A stretch of 64,000 bases of DNA from Lepus europaeus (Eukaryota > Chordata > Mammalia > Lagomorpha > Leporidae), in the NCBI RefSeq assembly GCF_033115175.1, contig NC_084831.1, positions 46,842,002 through 46,906,001 of the forward strand, in the 5' to 3' direction. Both the position numbers and the translations under genes were made by a program. The notes under the pieces were generated by a model. The model made no database searches, had not been told where the DNA came from, and worked only from the letters and a program-made list of their open reading frames with translations. Shown here in pieces: positions 54,715-64,000 of the stretch. Numbering within the stretch: the stretch's first letter is position 1; every line of letters begins with the position of its first letter.

Positions 54715-55025
54715 TTCTTACCTTTGTGCACTCTCACTCATTGTTTGTTCTGCTGGGAACATACTCTTCCCTCCTCTGCCACTTCCATTCTCACACCACT
54801 AACTCAAAGAATCCCTTATGTTTCTGCTTAATTACCTCTTCCTCAGGAACCTTCCCAAGTGGAATCCCTGATCCACATGTGTTGACAACAGTACTTAGCA
54901 CACTACTTGCCTGATTAGCTATTAGTCTCCTGTGGGCAGGGTTGAAGGTTCAGTTCCTTGGGTCTCCAGTGCTCACAGGACTGGCTGGTCCACAGGGCAC
55001 ATTTAATGAAATATTTGTCCAAGTA
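54715..55025 (+). mobile_element. L2 LINE 3' end
   Basis: TTGTTCTGCTGGGAACATACTCTTCCCTCC, TTACCTCTTCCTCAGGAACCTTCCC, CAGTACTTAGCACACTACTTGCC, TCCTGTGGGCAGGGTTGAAGG and TCTCCAGTGCTCACAGG..CACATTTAATGAAATATTTGTC follow forward L2 to the end. Confidence 0.8.
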
Positions 55026-55662
55026 AAGAGAAGAATGCAATCTCTGATATTCTTTGTCTTCTTTCCAGTGCTTAGGAGGTCTAGTCTCCTCCCAAGTGCA
55101 TTGCTGTCTGAATGTGATTCTTCCAAGCATCCATAGTTATCTCACAAATGCTCCTTTCAAGAAACACCGAAAGGAGCCGAGAGGTGACTCTTCTTGGTGG
55201 AATCCACAGCAGTTTTCTCTCTTCTTTGCAGCAGGATCTGATGAGTTAGCCTGGGCCCCGGTCATGAGGGATGAGTTTAACTGGAATCATTGCTCTATGG
55301 ATCTGCCCTGAGGCTGATCCAGGGAAAGGGACAGGAGGATGACAGGTACACACGTCCAAAATTACTTTGTGGTGGTCTCAGTCCCATTTACTGTCCCCAG
55401 GAGCCCACTGCAGAGTTTGATGTGGACACATTAGCCACACGCATGGAGACAATGATGTATATGTGTTTAGTCTGGGCTTGTCCAGGATGGCTGCCTCACT
55501 ATGGAGTACAGCTGCCCCAGAAAGAGAAGAAAGATGGGGATGTTAATCATTACGGCAGGCCAGTTCCTCCTCCCACAGTCTATCTGCCAAGGTTGCCGTT
55601 CTGGTTACCATCTTAGCAGATTCCTATTTTGCTGCTCTATAAAAATGAGATCTATGATGATG
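55026..55662. other. No recognised feature
   Basis: Unique-looking DNA. The 108-codon frame at 55290-55616 shows no domain. Confidence 0.5.
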
Positions 55663-55763
55663 CTTCAGAAAGTTCATGGAAAACACAATTCAATGATATG
55701 TGTATTATGGTATTAAAATTTTTTGAAGTCTATGCATATGCATCTTCCATGAACTTTTTGAAG
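55663..55763. mobile_element. Mariner-like MITE, complete with both terminal repeats
   Basis: CTTCAGAAAGTTCATGGAAAA at the left and TTCCATGAACTTTTTGAAG at the right are near-perfect inverted repeats. The interior is only about 60 bases. A C run of 13 follows at 55765-55777. Confidence 0.8.
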
Positions 55764-55764
55764 A

Positions 55765-55777
55765 CCCCCCCCCCCCC
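55765..55777 (+). repeat. Poly-C run
   Basis: 13 C in a row immediately after the MITE. Confidence 0.95.
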
Positions 55778-55864
55778 GCTTATATACTTTGCCTTGGAAA
55801 ACCTTAAACTCCAGTCCATTTGTTTCAACATTTCCAGAATACTTATTTTTAATTTACAGAAATA

Positions 55865-55970
55865 TATGCATTGTGACACTAGAGACTCAATCAGGAGTGA
55901 GGAGAAACAGGGTCAGCCCTCAGGGAACTTACAGGCTAGTGGGAGAGAGGGTCAAAGTAGAGAATGCAGA
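55865..55970 (-). mobile_element. L2 LINE 3'-end relic
   Basis: GTCAGCCCTCAGGGAACTTACAGGCTAGTGGGAGAGAGGGTCAAAG is the reversed L2 word TGCCCTCATGGAGCTTACATTCTAGTGGGGGAGACAGAC. Confidence 0.75.
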
Positions 55971-56029
55971 AATGGAAGACGCCACTCTCCCTCGTCCCCC
56001 AGCACTGGCTGTGGTGTGCAGAGATCACC

Positions 56030-56235
56030 TCAGTGCCAGGCACGAGACATGGGTTTCATGGGTTTCCTCTCATTCCATCTCCAAGGCAATTCTTTGAAGT
56101 AGCTGTTATTTTGACTATACTGACAAGGACACAGCCTCAGGGGCCTTAGAAAACTTTGCTGAACAGTTAAAGTCAGGAAGCGGTAGAATAGATACGAATC
56201 AAGGTGAACTGGCTCCAAAACCAAGTTAGTCCCTC
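56030..56235 (-). mobile_element. MIR SINE relic
   Basis: AGTGCCAGGCACGAGACATGGG, TTCATGGGTTTCCTCTCATTCCATCTCCAAGGCAATTCTTTGAAGTAGCTGTTATTTTGACTATACTGACAAGG and AGTCAGGAAGCGGTAGAA follow reversed MIR. Confidence 0.82.
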
Positions 56236-56239
56236 ATCT

Positions 56240-57365
56240 CAGTGCCCCACTTCTGTGTCATCACCCAAGCTCCACACTGAATCTTATTGGTTGTTCATTT
56301 ATCAAAGTGTTATCATTGAGGTGCAAGGAAGGCACGGGGAAATACAGAGGAGGGGACAAGGGGCTGGGCCCCAAAGCATTTGTAGGGAGACCTGCTGGAG
56401 GAATTCCAGGCATGAGCAAAGTGCTGTGCTGAAATGGGGTGACTGCTGCTGGGGTGGTGAGCTGCTGAGGGGGATTGAGGGGTCAGGTGTCAATCAAGAA
56501 GGGGAGTCTTGAGTGCTTCCCCTGGGGAGAGAAGCCATTGGCTCATTGGTTATATTGCTATTGGTTGATAAAATCCAATCTGATACTAAGAGCAAATCCC
56601 AGAGGCAGTACTTAAAATCATTCAGTAAGAGATGACAGAGAGAGCAAGGCTGGGAGATTGTTAGGGGACCATTGTTAATGATCCTGTAAGTCACGTTTCT
56701 GTGTTGTGGACCCACTGTTTCAGTCATCTGACATTCTCTGTTGGGAAGTGGTTGACTTGTGTAGTTGATTTCTGGTTTGTTAGGTAGAAATAATTGTTCC
56801 ATGTTCTTAGACCAATTTCAGGGTTTTTTTTTACAGTCACATAACAAAATAAAATAAATAATTATGGTCATATGTATGTAGCAATAATGATGAGGTAGGG
56901 GACACCTGGGTGCATGGCACAAGCCTCCCCTTTGTACTGAGTCAATTTTTCCTCCAGCTGCAGAGGGGGCTGCCAGCAGACAGCCCTCAACTTCCAGTCT
57001 CCTTTTAGGGTTGTGTCATCTGAAGAGAATGGCCTTGCCCAAGGTCACAACCCTTTTCTGGGGCATCTCACATCCAGTGACTGAACTTTGTGGTAGTATG
57101 GAGGCCTGGTCCTCTTGCCCCAGTTTGGGACGATCTGAAAGAGCCCCCATCTCATAATTCCTGTAATCATGGCTGAGACCTAGGTTGAGGTCACCTTTCA
57201 ACCTCCATCTTCCTCTACCTGACTCTACTCCCTTCCCTTCCTCCTCCCATGTTGGGATCCTGAGGCCAGTGTCCTTGCTACAGGCACACCTGCGACTCAG
57301 CCTGCTTCTCCTGGGACCCATGTAGTAATGAGTGTGGGAGGGAGATGGAGCACACAGTCTCATTG
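56240..57365. other. No recognised feature
   Basis: Unique-looking DNA. The minus frame 57016-57414 is not gene-like. Confidence 0.5.
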
Positions 57366-57369
57366 CATT

Positions 57370-57485
57370 CTTCCAATGACCACAGACAGCTGGCAGTGAT
57401 AATAATATTGCCACACTGTTGCATGGACACGGAAGAATTTTCCCATCTATGATCCCAGTGAATCTTTAATCCTTCCTGGAAGAGG
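57370..57485 (-). mobile_element. Possible MIR relic
   Basis: TTTTCCCATCTATGATCCCAGTGAATCTTTAATCCTTCCTGGAAGAGGAGAGG weakly follows reversed MIR. Confidence 0.45.
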
Positions 57486-59518
57486 AGAGGATGGGGTTCC
57501 TAACCACTCCAGACGTATTGAAAACTGGGGGCCCCAGGAAACAATTTTCGCAAGATCAAACCTCTAGCAATGTTGAAGAATTGTCTAGCTTTGTGGTCAG
57601 TTCCACCGCATATACATATTCCCATTTCTTAGCCTGCTTCTAAATGTACTACATCCCAGGCAGGCTGGACCCAGGAGTTTTTGGTATAAAAGCCATGCAT
57701 TAATCAGTTAGCAGCTGCCTTTCAAAATTCCACTCAAAGCTTGTGGCCTAGGACACAACAGAAAGGCAAGAGTCTTCTGCGAGGTCAGTGTCAAGGAGGT
57801 CCTTAGCCTCAAATCCAGAGATGTTCCAGTTGTTTACCAAGAGCTGCTTTCAGGCTCTAAAGAGAAGAGAAAAGGGAAAGACAGAAGAAACAAGAGGGTG
57901 GGGAATCGGATCTGAGAAGGAAAGGAGAAAGGATGCTGGGGTGGAGGAAAGAGAGCGGGGAAGGAGGAAGAGGAGGAGGAGGAATTGCAGAGTGCAGAAG
58001 AAAGAGAGCAAGAGGTTAGCAGGCTGCTCTGGGAAAGAAACCACGCAGCTCTCCTGCCATGAGGCAGCCGTGTTCCTGGGGCCTTGGAACTCCTCAGGAC
58101 AGTACGCTTTGTCGTCTGGGATAATAAACGCAGACCTGGTGGCCTGAGAGGCAGGCAGGCACGGGGCTGAGGGTGCGGCTCTGCAGTCTGCCAACAACGG
58201 GTGGCCTGCAGTCGGTGTCGGCACTCAGGAGCCCAGAAAGGTGTCCAGGGAGCACCGGGGCCTGGAGGGCGCTCAGCTGGTGCTGAGAGCTTTTCAATGT
58301 AAGCAGGGTCTCCAGGTCCAGTGGACCCTCCTGTGGGTGGTAACTCGGATGCGAGATGGGCCCTGGAAGGAGCTTGGCATTTTCATCTCTCCAGTTGCTT
58401 TGAAAGAAAGAAATAACCAGAGTCATAGTGTGCAATGTATTATTTTTTTTGGACATAATTGCTAGCAGCTCCAAAAACATTCTGGATATGCTCCACAGCT
58501 CATCAAGGAGCTTATCTCCCGAGACTGAGGCAAGGATCAACACCACGTGTGTCAGGGCTGCTGGCCCGCTCGGTGTCAGGGAAGCAGGCCTGTGCTTGCC
58601 CTTCCTGGGGACCCGGAGCCGCTCACCTGCTGGGTGCTCAGTGGGTCAACATCTTTCTGGAGCAGTATGGGCACATCTTGTCCCTGTAATGAAAGACACT
58701 CTGGTTCGCTCAGATCCAAGTCAAAGTCCTAATTGCCACCAAGAGGTCATGGAACTCCTGCAGGGCTGGGAGTCAGTCCAGGGACTTGACCTGTCAACTT
58801 GCTGGCTGTGTTTCTAGACATGTCACATGGCTACTATGAGCACAGGTGAAGTTCAAAGCTCTCTTTGAACTTTTCTTGAAATCAGCCTTCAAAACAACTA
58901 AGGAGCGATCCCAAGAGGCCAAGTGCTTTGCACAAAACAGATAAAATGTTGAATAAACAGTGACCAGGAGGTCATGTGGGAAGTAAGGGCCCACCTTAGC
59001 GATCGAGGTAGAGGAAATTGTATGTGCTCCCATCCCCCTTAGCTTCATAATGTTTAACACTTCCCGGTGGGTTCAGAAACTTTAATTTGTGATGGTAAAC
59101 AGAGGCAGACAGGCTGAGGTCCAGGAACGGGACGATGAGCAGAGGGTAGGCAGCTGGGAGCTTGGGGAAGGCAGGCATCTGCAGGGAGCCAGACGGAGTG
59201 CAGATGTGAGTGTGAGGCAGCACTCGCTCTGCACTGGGAAGAAGTGTGTACCGGGGCTGGAAGACGGAGGCGTGCTGTCGGCTTGCTGCAGAGACCCTGG
59301 CCTGCCCTCCTCTCCCAGAAGCACAGCCTGCTCTGGGGCTGACTGTGCCTGCCTCTCCCTTATTCTCTGCTCCCTGACAACGAGCCTCAGGGAGGCCTTG
59401 GTGCAGCCTCCCTCCTTCTGCCTCAAGGATGCTCCTTCCGACCCCTAACTGTTCTCGCTGCTCTGCTGCCTTGCCTAGCTCCACCACCTGTGCTGCCAGA
59501 GTCTCCTGCCTGAAGTTC
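57486..59518. other. No gene recognised
   Basis: Repeat-poor block. Contains an AGG-rich purine patch at 57840-58010 and opposite-strand frames of up to 163 codons (58996-59487 minus, 58094-58546 minus) with no recognised domain. 58770-58825 has a faint MIR-like GTCAACTTGCTGGCTGTG word. Confidence 0.45.
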
Positions 59519-59519
59519 C

Positions 59520-59780
59520 AACTTGTTCACCTGGCACTGCAGGCCGTCCAGGGTCTGGTCCCTGATTACAGTCTCAATGTCAGCATCCCTGTCTGATCTT
59601 TTGCCCGCGAATTATCCTCCAGACACAAGCTTTCCGAAGGCATCACACTTTCTCACATGCATCTCGAGACTCTATCCTGGGTGGAGGACAGGGCTCAGAG
59701 TCAACCTGCCCCTGTTACAGACAGCCCTCCCCCTGCCTGCAACTCTGTACTCAGAGACTGCTGGAAATAGAGCTCCATGA
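59520..59780 (+). mobile_element. Possible L2 relic
   Basis: GCACTGCAGGCCGTCCAGGGTCTGGTCCC and CCAGACACAAGCTTTCCGAAGGCATCACAC recall L2 (TGGCCCTCCATGATCTGGCCC). Moderate at best. Confidence 0.45.
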
Positions 59781-59854
59781 GAAGCAGGTTACAAAGTCAC
59801 AGTTGTAGCCCCAAGCTTTCCCACTGATTCATACTTGGCAGTTCTCAGAAGATG

Positions 59855-59945
59855 GCTTTGTGAATGCATCCATGAAATGGGACACAGATCCCTTCCCATT
59901 CGACTTCACAGGACTATTGGGAGGATCCAAAGGATGCCGAAGCAG
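59855..59945 (+). mobile_element. Possible MIR 3' fragment
   Basis: TGAAATGGGACACAGATCCCTTCCC followed by CTATTGGGAGGATCCAAAGGATG fits AAAATGGGGATAAT..GAGGATTAAATGA of forward MIR. Confidence 0.5.
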
Positions 59946-60299
59946 TGAGTGAGGGTAAAGTTTACTCACATCTCAGGGCTTCCATGACAAGGATCTGATC
60001 CTAGAACAGAAAACAGAGGAGCAGGGAGCCAAACCGGACTTTTCCTTTCTTGCTTCCTTCTCTACCCCTTCCTTCTTTCCTCCTTCCCCACTTCCATTCT
60101 GAGCACATGGCATTGCCCAAACTGAAAGACACTCTAAAGAATAAGGCAATCATGGTCAGATCCTCCTGCCCCCGTGAAGCATCTGTTCTGTGAAAGAAAC
60201 AACCCAATGAACATGATTTTTGTCAATGAATAGGTGAGATAAACTAGAGGAAGCAGGTGCAGCAGGCAGAGTTTGAGGGCAAAGACTTCAGAGAAAAGA
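59946..60299. other. No recognised feature
   Basis: Unique-looking DNA with a pyrimidine-rich patch at 60040-60090. Confidence 0.5.
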
Positions 60300-60428
60300 C
60301 AGCGCCACCTCTGACCAGGCGGCCAGACTTCTGCACTTCAGTCATTTGCACCTTTTAAGCTTCTCCTCTTCATCCCAGTTTGGGATGATGGTGTCCACCC
60401 CCTTGGGTATCTGGAAAGATTAAATGGA
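60300..60428 (+). mobile_element. MIR SINE relic
   Basis: GACTTCTGCACTTCAGTCATTTGCACCTTTTAAGCTTCTCCTCTTCATCCCAGTTTGGGATGATGG and GGTATCTGGAAAGATTAAATGGAG follow forward MIR with divergence. Confidence 0.6.
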
Positions 60429-61285
60429 GTACAAAGTCTGGTGTTTGACTTCCTGGGAAGAGACACACTGGGGGAAAGAACTTGCTAAGGAGATGCCCAC
60501 TTTCCCTTCCCACCTCCAACAAGACAAAGGCTTATTTGGTTTCTGAAGTGGAAGGGACCAGCACCCAGGCCTTGTGTGACAAAGGAGCAGAGCTCTTTCT
60601 CCCAGCTGGGGGAGCCCATTCATACCAAGCAGGCCTGACTCCCAGGTTGTTCCAAAGCCCTATTCAATCAGGAACTGGTAAAGCATCTGAGCTGTGTGTA
60701 GCCAGGCACTTCCCCTTTCTGGGCCTGTTTTCCATTTGTAGCAAGAAGGACTTGGTCTAGAAAAATCACCTCTCAGTATTCCATAGCATTGACATGCTCT
60801 GATCTTGGTTTGGTAATAATTTTTCTATGAGAGTGCTTTGCCTGTCCAACTAATGAGCTCCAATTAGTTTCACTGATCTCTCTGTTCTGAGACAAAACAT
60901 TGTGGCCTTGCATATTTTATCTCCTGGCAGAGCGGATAGTGCACTTGGTATCTCCAAGGTTAGAGAAACACAACATTCTTGCCATAAGGACTTGACAGAG
61001 GTCAGCTAGAAGAAACAAAATTAACGCAAACATTTTCAGAGGTCAGAAGAGACTACATTCTGTTTTTTGCAGCAATGGGACCAACTGGTGGTCATGTCCA
61101 AGTGCGTCTGAGCACGTGCACATGTTTGGATGTGTTACTCCCAAAGGAATGAAAGGTCAAAGCCTTCTATACACTCTTCACCATATATAATTTTCCTCAA
61201 GGCTCTTCTGGGTTGGAAGTTTTCATTATTTTTTTATTCATTTTTGCTCATAACATATTCACTAATATCTTTTATGCTTCAAAAA
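60429..61285. other. No recognised feature
   Basis: Unique-looking DNA. A faint MIR word (CCAGGCACTTCCCCTTTCTGGGCC) at 60700 is not enough to call. Confidence 0.45.
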
Positions 61286-61287
61286 CT

Positions 61288-61445
61288 GCACGTGAGGAGT
61301 TACTGGTAATCTTCACACAGCTAGCTTAAGAAATGGATACCATTCAGAGAAGTTCAGTACTCATTTTAATTTTGCCCAGCTGGAGAATGGCTGAGCTGTG
61401 ACACTAACTCACATACTCCTAATGCCAAGGCCTGTGAGCTTCTAA
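61288..61445 (-). mobile_element. MIR SINE relic
   Basis: GTAATCTTCACACAGCTAGCTTAAGAAATGGATACCATTCAGAGAAGTTCAG, CAGCTGGAGAATGGCTGAGCTGTGACACTAAC and CCTAATGCCAAGGCC follow reversed MIR. Confidence 0.7.
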
Positions 61446-62384
61446 CTAGCAACCTTCCTGTGCAAACTGGATTCACTTTGGAGAGTGAGGGAATAAACAT
61501 GCGAGCTCAGAGAAGGCTCCATCGATCTACAAGGTCCATCTGTCAAATTCATGGGAGATTTATTCAGTAGATGGCTAACACATGAGTTTCAAATTTGGGG
61601 ATGACCTTCGCGTTTTGATTCTCTTCCTCAATACTCATTATTTCTGTATGTTTAGGATACAGGTGATCTAGATTTGTACACTGAGAAGTAGAGCCCTCAC
61701 AGAGGTCAGAGCAGTTTGGTGCTTGAATCCCTGGTTATCTCTCCTGCATCCTGGGGGACCCTACTCAAAAAGACCCAACTGGCCATGGATACACGCCAAG
61801 TGCATTCATGACGGGGCAAGTGTAGGAGAACTCAGTGCAAGCACTGCTGAAGGCTATATTGGAGGAAGTGGCCTGGACTGAAGAGTGCCTGACTTCACGT
61901 CCTAGATGTAGATCTGAATCTGCAACCCCAGGTCCACAAAGGAAGATGTCTGGGTTGCAAAGGCAGACTCCAAGTTCATGGAACCATGCAACCTCACTAA
62001 CGAGGATGGCTTGTCTGACCCATTCATCCCATAGAAGTCACACAGAACAGTGGATGGACATCTCACTAGATGTTTACAGTAGGCAGACAGGAGGTTGGCA
62101 GTCTGGCAGCAGTAGGAGAACCTTGCTCACCCTCAGGACACAGAATTGGATGTGTTGGCAGCTGCATGCTGTATTTCCAGGGGGTACCACTGCCCACTCA
62201 CAACCCAGGGCCCAGGGCTCTCAGGGTCTATCCAAGTAAGTGGACAAGCCCCTCACCCCTGGGGAGAAGCTGAGGAGGGGGCAGAGGCATTGAGCATAAA
62301 TATGAGAGTAGATGCCTGCTCCTTCATGGGCTGAGGTTAAGGAATGAGGTTACGGAGGACACGGAGGTGGCCTTTGTCATCACC
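61446..62384. other. No recognised feature
   Basis: Unique-looking DNA. The 134-codon frame at 61835-62239 has no recognised domain; the overlapping frames in this block are equally unsupported. Confidence 0.5.
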
Positions 62385-62460
62385 GTCATCCTTTATTGAG
62401 CACTGTGTGCCAGACCTTGGGTCAATGGGGATCTATAAGAATTCCCATTCTCCTGCATCA
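62385..62460 (-). mobile_element. MIR/L2-type terminal fragment
   Basis: GTCATCCTTTATTGAGCACTGTGTGCCAGACCTTGG is the reversed terminal word shared by MIR and L2; only a short piece remains. Confidence 0.6.
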
Positions 62461-62538
62461 AAATTTGAGAACCTACCAAAGTACTTGGCAGGTGACAACA
62501 CACCTGTCTCTCGTCCTCATGACTCTGGCATTCGAACT

Positions 62539-62567
62539 GGGGTGGGGAGTGGGGAGTGGGGGTGGGG
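62539..62567 (+). other. G-quadruplex motif
   Basis: Five runs of four or five G (62539-62542, 62544-62547, 62551-62554, 62558-62562, 62564-62567) with loops of 1-3 bases. This satisfies the usual quadruplex pattern with G-tetrads of four. Confidence 0.85.
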
Positions 62568-62569
62568 AG

Positions 62570-63790
62570 GCATCTGGAAACTCTACCAAGTCAGTAGGGA
62601 AAGTAGATGTTACTGCACTAACAGTCAAGGAGCTGAGATGGGGCAAGGGAGATGCTACCGTACATAGGACGGCCAGGAAGTGTTTCTGTGAGCAGGTGCC
62701 ATGTATAATACTTATAGTGTGGTGCTGGACACATTTCGAGAGCAGAGGGGAGGAAGGGATGAAGGCTTTGGATAGGAAACTTCAGGCAGTCAAGGGGACG
62801 ACTCAAGGCCGTGCAGTGGGTCCCAGGCAAGTCGAGACTAGGATGTGGAGACACGAATATATAATGTGTCTCCTCCTGAAAGCCTCTGGCTTCCTCATTT
62901 TATTCCTGTGTCTTGGGTCACTTCCTTTGGATTAGATTGCCCAGTGGGGGAGAGTTGTCTTCAAAGACTCAGTCTTTGTGTCTTGAAAGAAAAATCCAGG
63001 GTCATCAAAAAGAAAACATGTGTCATACTAAACATTTTTTTACAAACAAGACAAGGAAAATGTAAATTATACTGTGAGTTTAAACTTCAAGTGCTTCACG
63101 CTCATCATGAGTTTACTCCATACACTCGTTGTGAGGCTGAGAGAACAGATGAGAAATGCTGTGTGGTGTTTTCTAGCAATGTACACCCACTAGAAATGGT
63201 AACACCTGACACACACAGAGTAAAGGGTGTTCCTCTTTACCGTTAACAAAATCACTATTTCCATCCCCCACCCTCCTCTGGGAATTAGAAACAAAAGCGG
63301 CTTGGTTCCGCAGTGGCGAGAGCTCCCTCGGAACACCCTCTTCTCATCTTTCTTTTATCTTTTCCAGGGACAATCAGCTGCCAGAAATGTGTCACTTCAA
63401 GTGGCCTCCCATATTTCACGGAACATCTTATTTGGATAAAACTTAAATTATTACCACACCAGCCTTTGCAGCCTTTCCCCCTTTCCGTTCCAAGAGCAGC
63501 CATAATCAAGCCTGACAAACTACTGATTCCCACCAAAGCAATTTCAACGCCTATGAAACATCAGAGCCAAAGGGGTGAAGAGGACTGAAGGTGTGGAGGA
63601 CATTCAGACAGATGCCTCACGTTTTCAGAGTCTCTCACTGACTCCTTCCTCCAGGCAGTCTTCCTAGGTTGGCTAGCAGCAACCTCAATACCTGGCCCCG
63701 GAGGATGGCAGTGATGCAGCCATCCTTTTGTTTGTTCTGTGCCCTCTGTCAATGAGGAAGCTGTATTTTGGACACTGGGGTATGATGACA
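62570..63790. other. No recognised feature
   Basis: Unique-looking DNA. The 179-codon plus frame starting at 62396 runs through the G-quadruplex into this block and is not gene-like. Confidence 0.5.
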
Positions 63791-63804
63791 AGTCCTCTGA
63801 CTCA

Positions 63805-63990
63805 TGAATCAGTCAACGTGCAGGAGACATAAGCAAGTAAACAAGCAGCAATGGTCTGTGGCAAAAGTGATGTGAAGGGAGATGGAGGAGAGAAGAGGAA
63901 GTGGGATAGAGGTTTCTCTGCCAGAGAGATGAGGCCAGAGAAGACTTTAATGTTGGATCTTGGTACACAAAGTAATTGAGCTGATCCTTT
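63805..63990 (-). mobile_element. Possible L2 relic at the window edge
   Basis: ACATAAGCAAGTAAACAAGCAGCAATGG and GTGATGTGAAGGGAGATGG..GGTTTCTCTGCCAGAGAGATGAGGCC recall reversed L2 (AATAAACAAATAAACAAG, then the purine-rich part). Cut by the window end. Confidence 0.45.
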
Positions 63991-64000
63991 AAAAGTGCTA

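Noticed and set aside
58996..59487. 163-codon minus-strand open frame overlapping others
   Set aside because: Frames of similar length exist on the opposite strand of the same interval; no homology recognised.
62396..62935. 179-codon plus-strand open frame
   Set aside because: It starts in a MIR/L2 end and runs through the G-quadruplex tract; no family resemblance.
63798..63815. AP-1 site TGACTCA followed by TGAATCAGTCA
   Set aside because: A seven-base site is expected by chance many times in 64 kb, and the near-palindrome is imperfect.
1..64000. A novel defence, biosynthetic or gene-cluster system
   Set aside because: No intact coding genes are recognisable. The window is a repeat-rich, gene-free mammalian segment, so no such system is claimed.

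Overview
The window looks like non-coding nuclear DNA of a lagomorph, most likely rabbit or hare. The main evidence is about 26 copies of a tRNA-derived SINE with the layout of the lagomorph C-repeat (CSINE): a GGCCGGCGCCGTGGCT-type head, a tRNA-like B box such as GGTTCTAGTCCC, a body with GAGCCAGGAGC and GCCCAAGTGCTTGGGCC-type words, a CT-rich stretch and an A-rich tail. L1 3' ends with a shared C/T-rich 3' UTR agree with this. I cannot tell the species or chromosome from the sequence alone.

I find no intact protein-coding gene, no tRNA, rRNA or recognisable ncRNA gene, and no CpG island. Open reading frames of 60-185 codons are scattered everywhere, but they cross repeat boundaries, show no domain I recognise and have no support as exons. 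The window could be intergenic or the inside of a very large intron.

The one gene-derived feature is a processed pseudogene of ALAS1 (5-aminolevulinate synthase 1) on the minus strand at about 13140-14720. It carries part of the 5' UTR, the mutated start codon region and the C-terminal end. It also has frameshifts and two deletions, the larger of which removes the PLP-lysine part of the enzyme.

Layout: 1-8.5 kb is mostly unique or old sequence with one SINE, an L2 relic, a MIR and a truncated L1 with a 15-bp target duplication. 8.5-16.6 kb is SINE-dense and holds the pseudogene, a 28-bp minisatellite and a hairpin-forming mariner-like element. 16.6-26 kb has two MaLR LTRs, MIR and L2 relics, an old L1 and an unexplained 82-bp direct repeat. 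26-32 kb is mixed SINEs and old repeats. 32.2-36.1 kb is a block of old and younger L1 pieces on the minus strand, one of which joins ORF1 directly to the end of ORF2. 36-48 kb is old L2/MIR sequence with younger SINEs, a SINE-in-SINE insertion, a degenerate 62-bp tandem array, a long GA/GGGA tract and a strong CTCF-like motif. 48-64 kb is sparser: an L1 with a perfect 18-bp target duplication and an internally duplicated 3' UTR, a MER5A relic, an MLT2-type LTR split by a mariner-like element, one SINE, and a G-quadruplex motif.

All repeat family names come from recalled family hallmarks, not from a database search. Boundaries of old repeats (MIR, L2, old L1, LTR) are good to about 20-50 bases.
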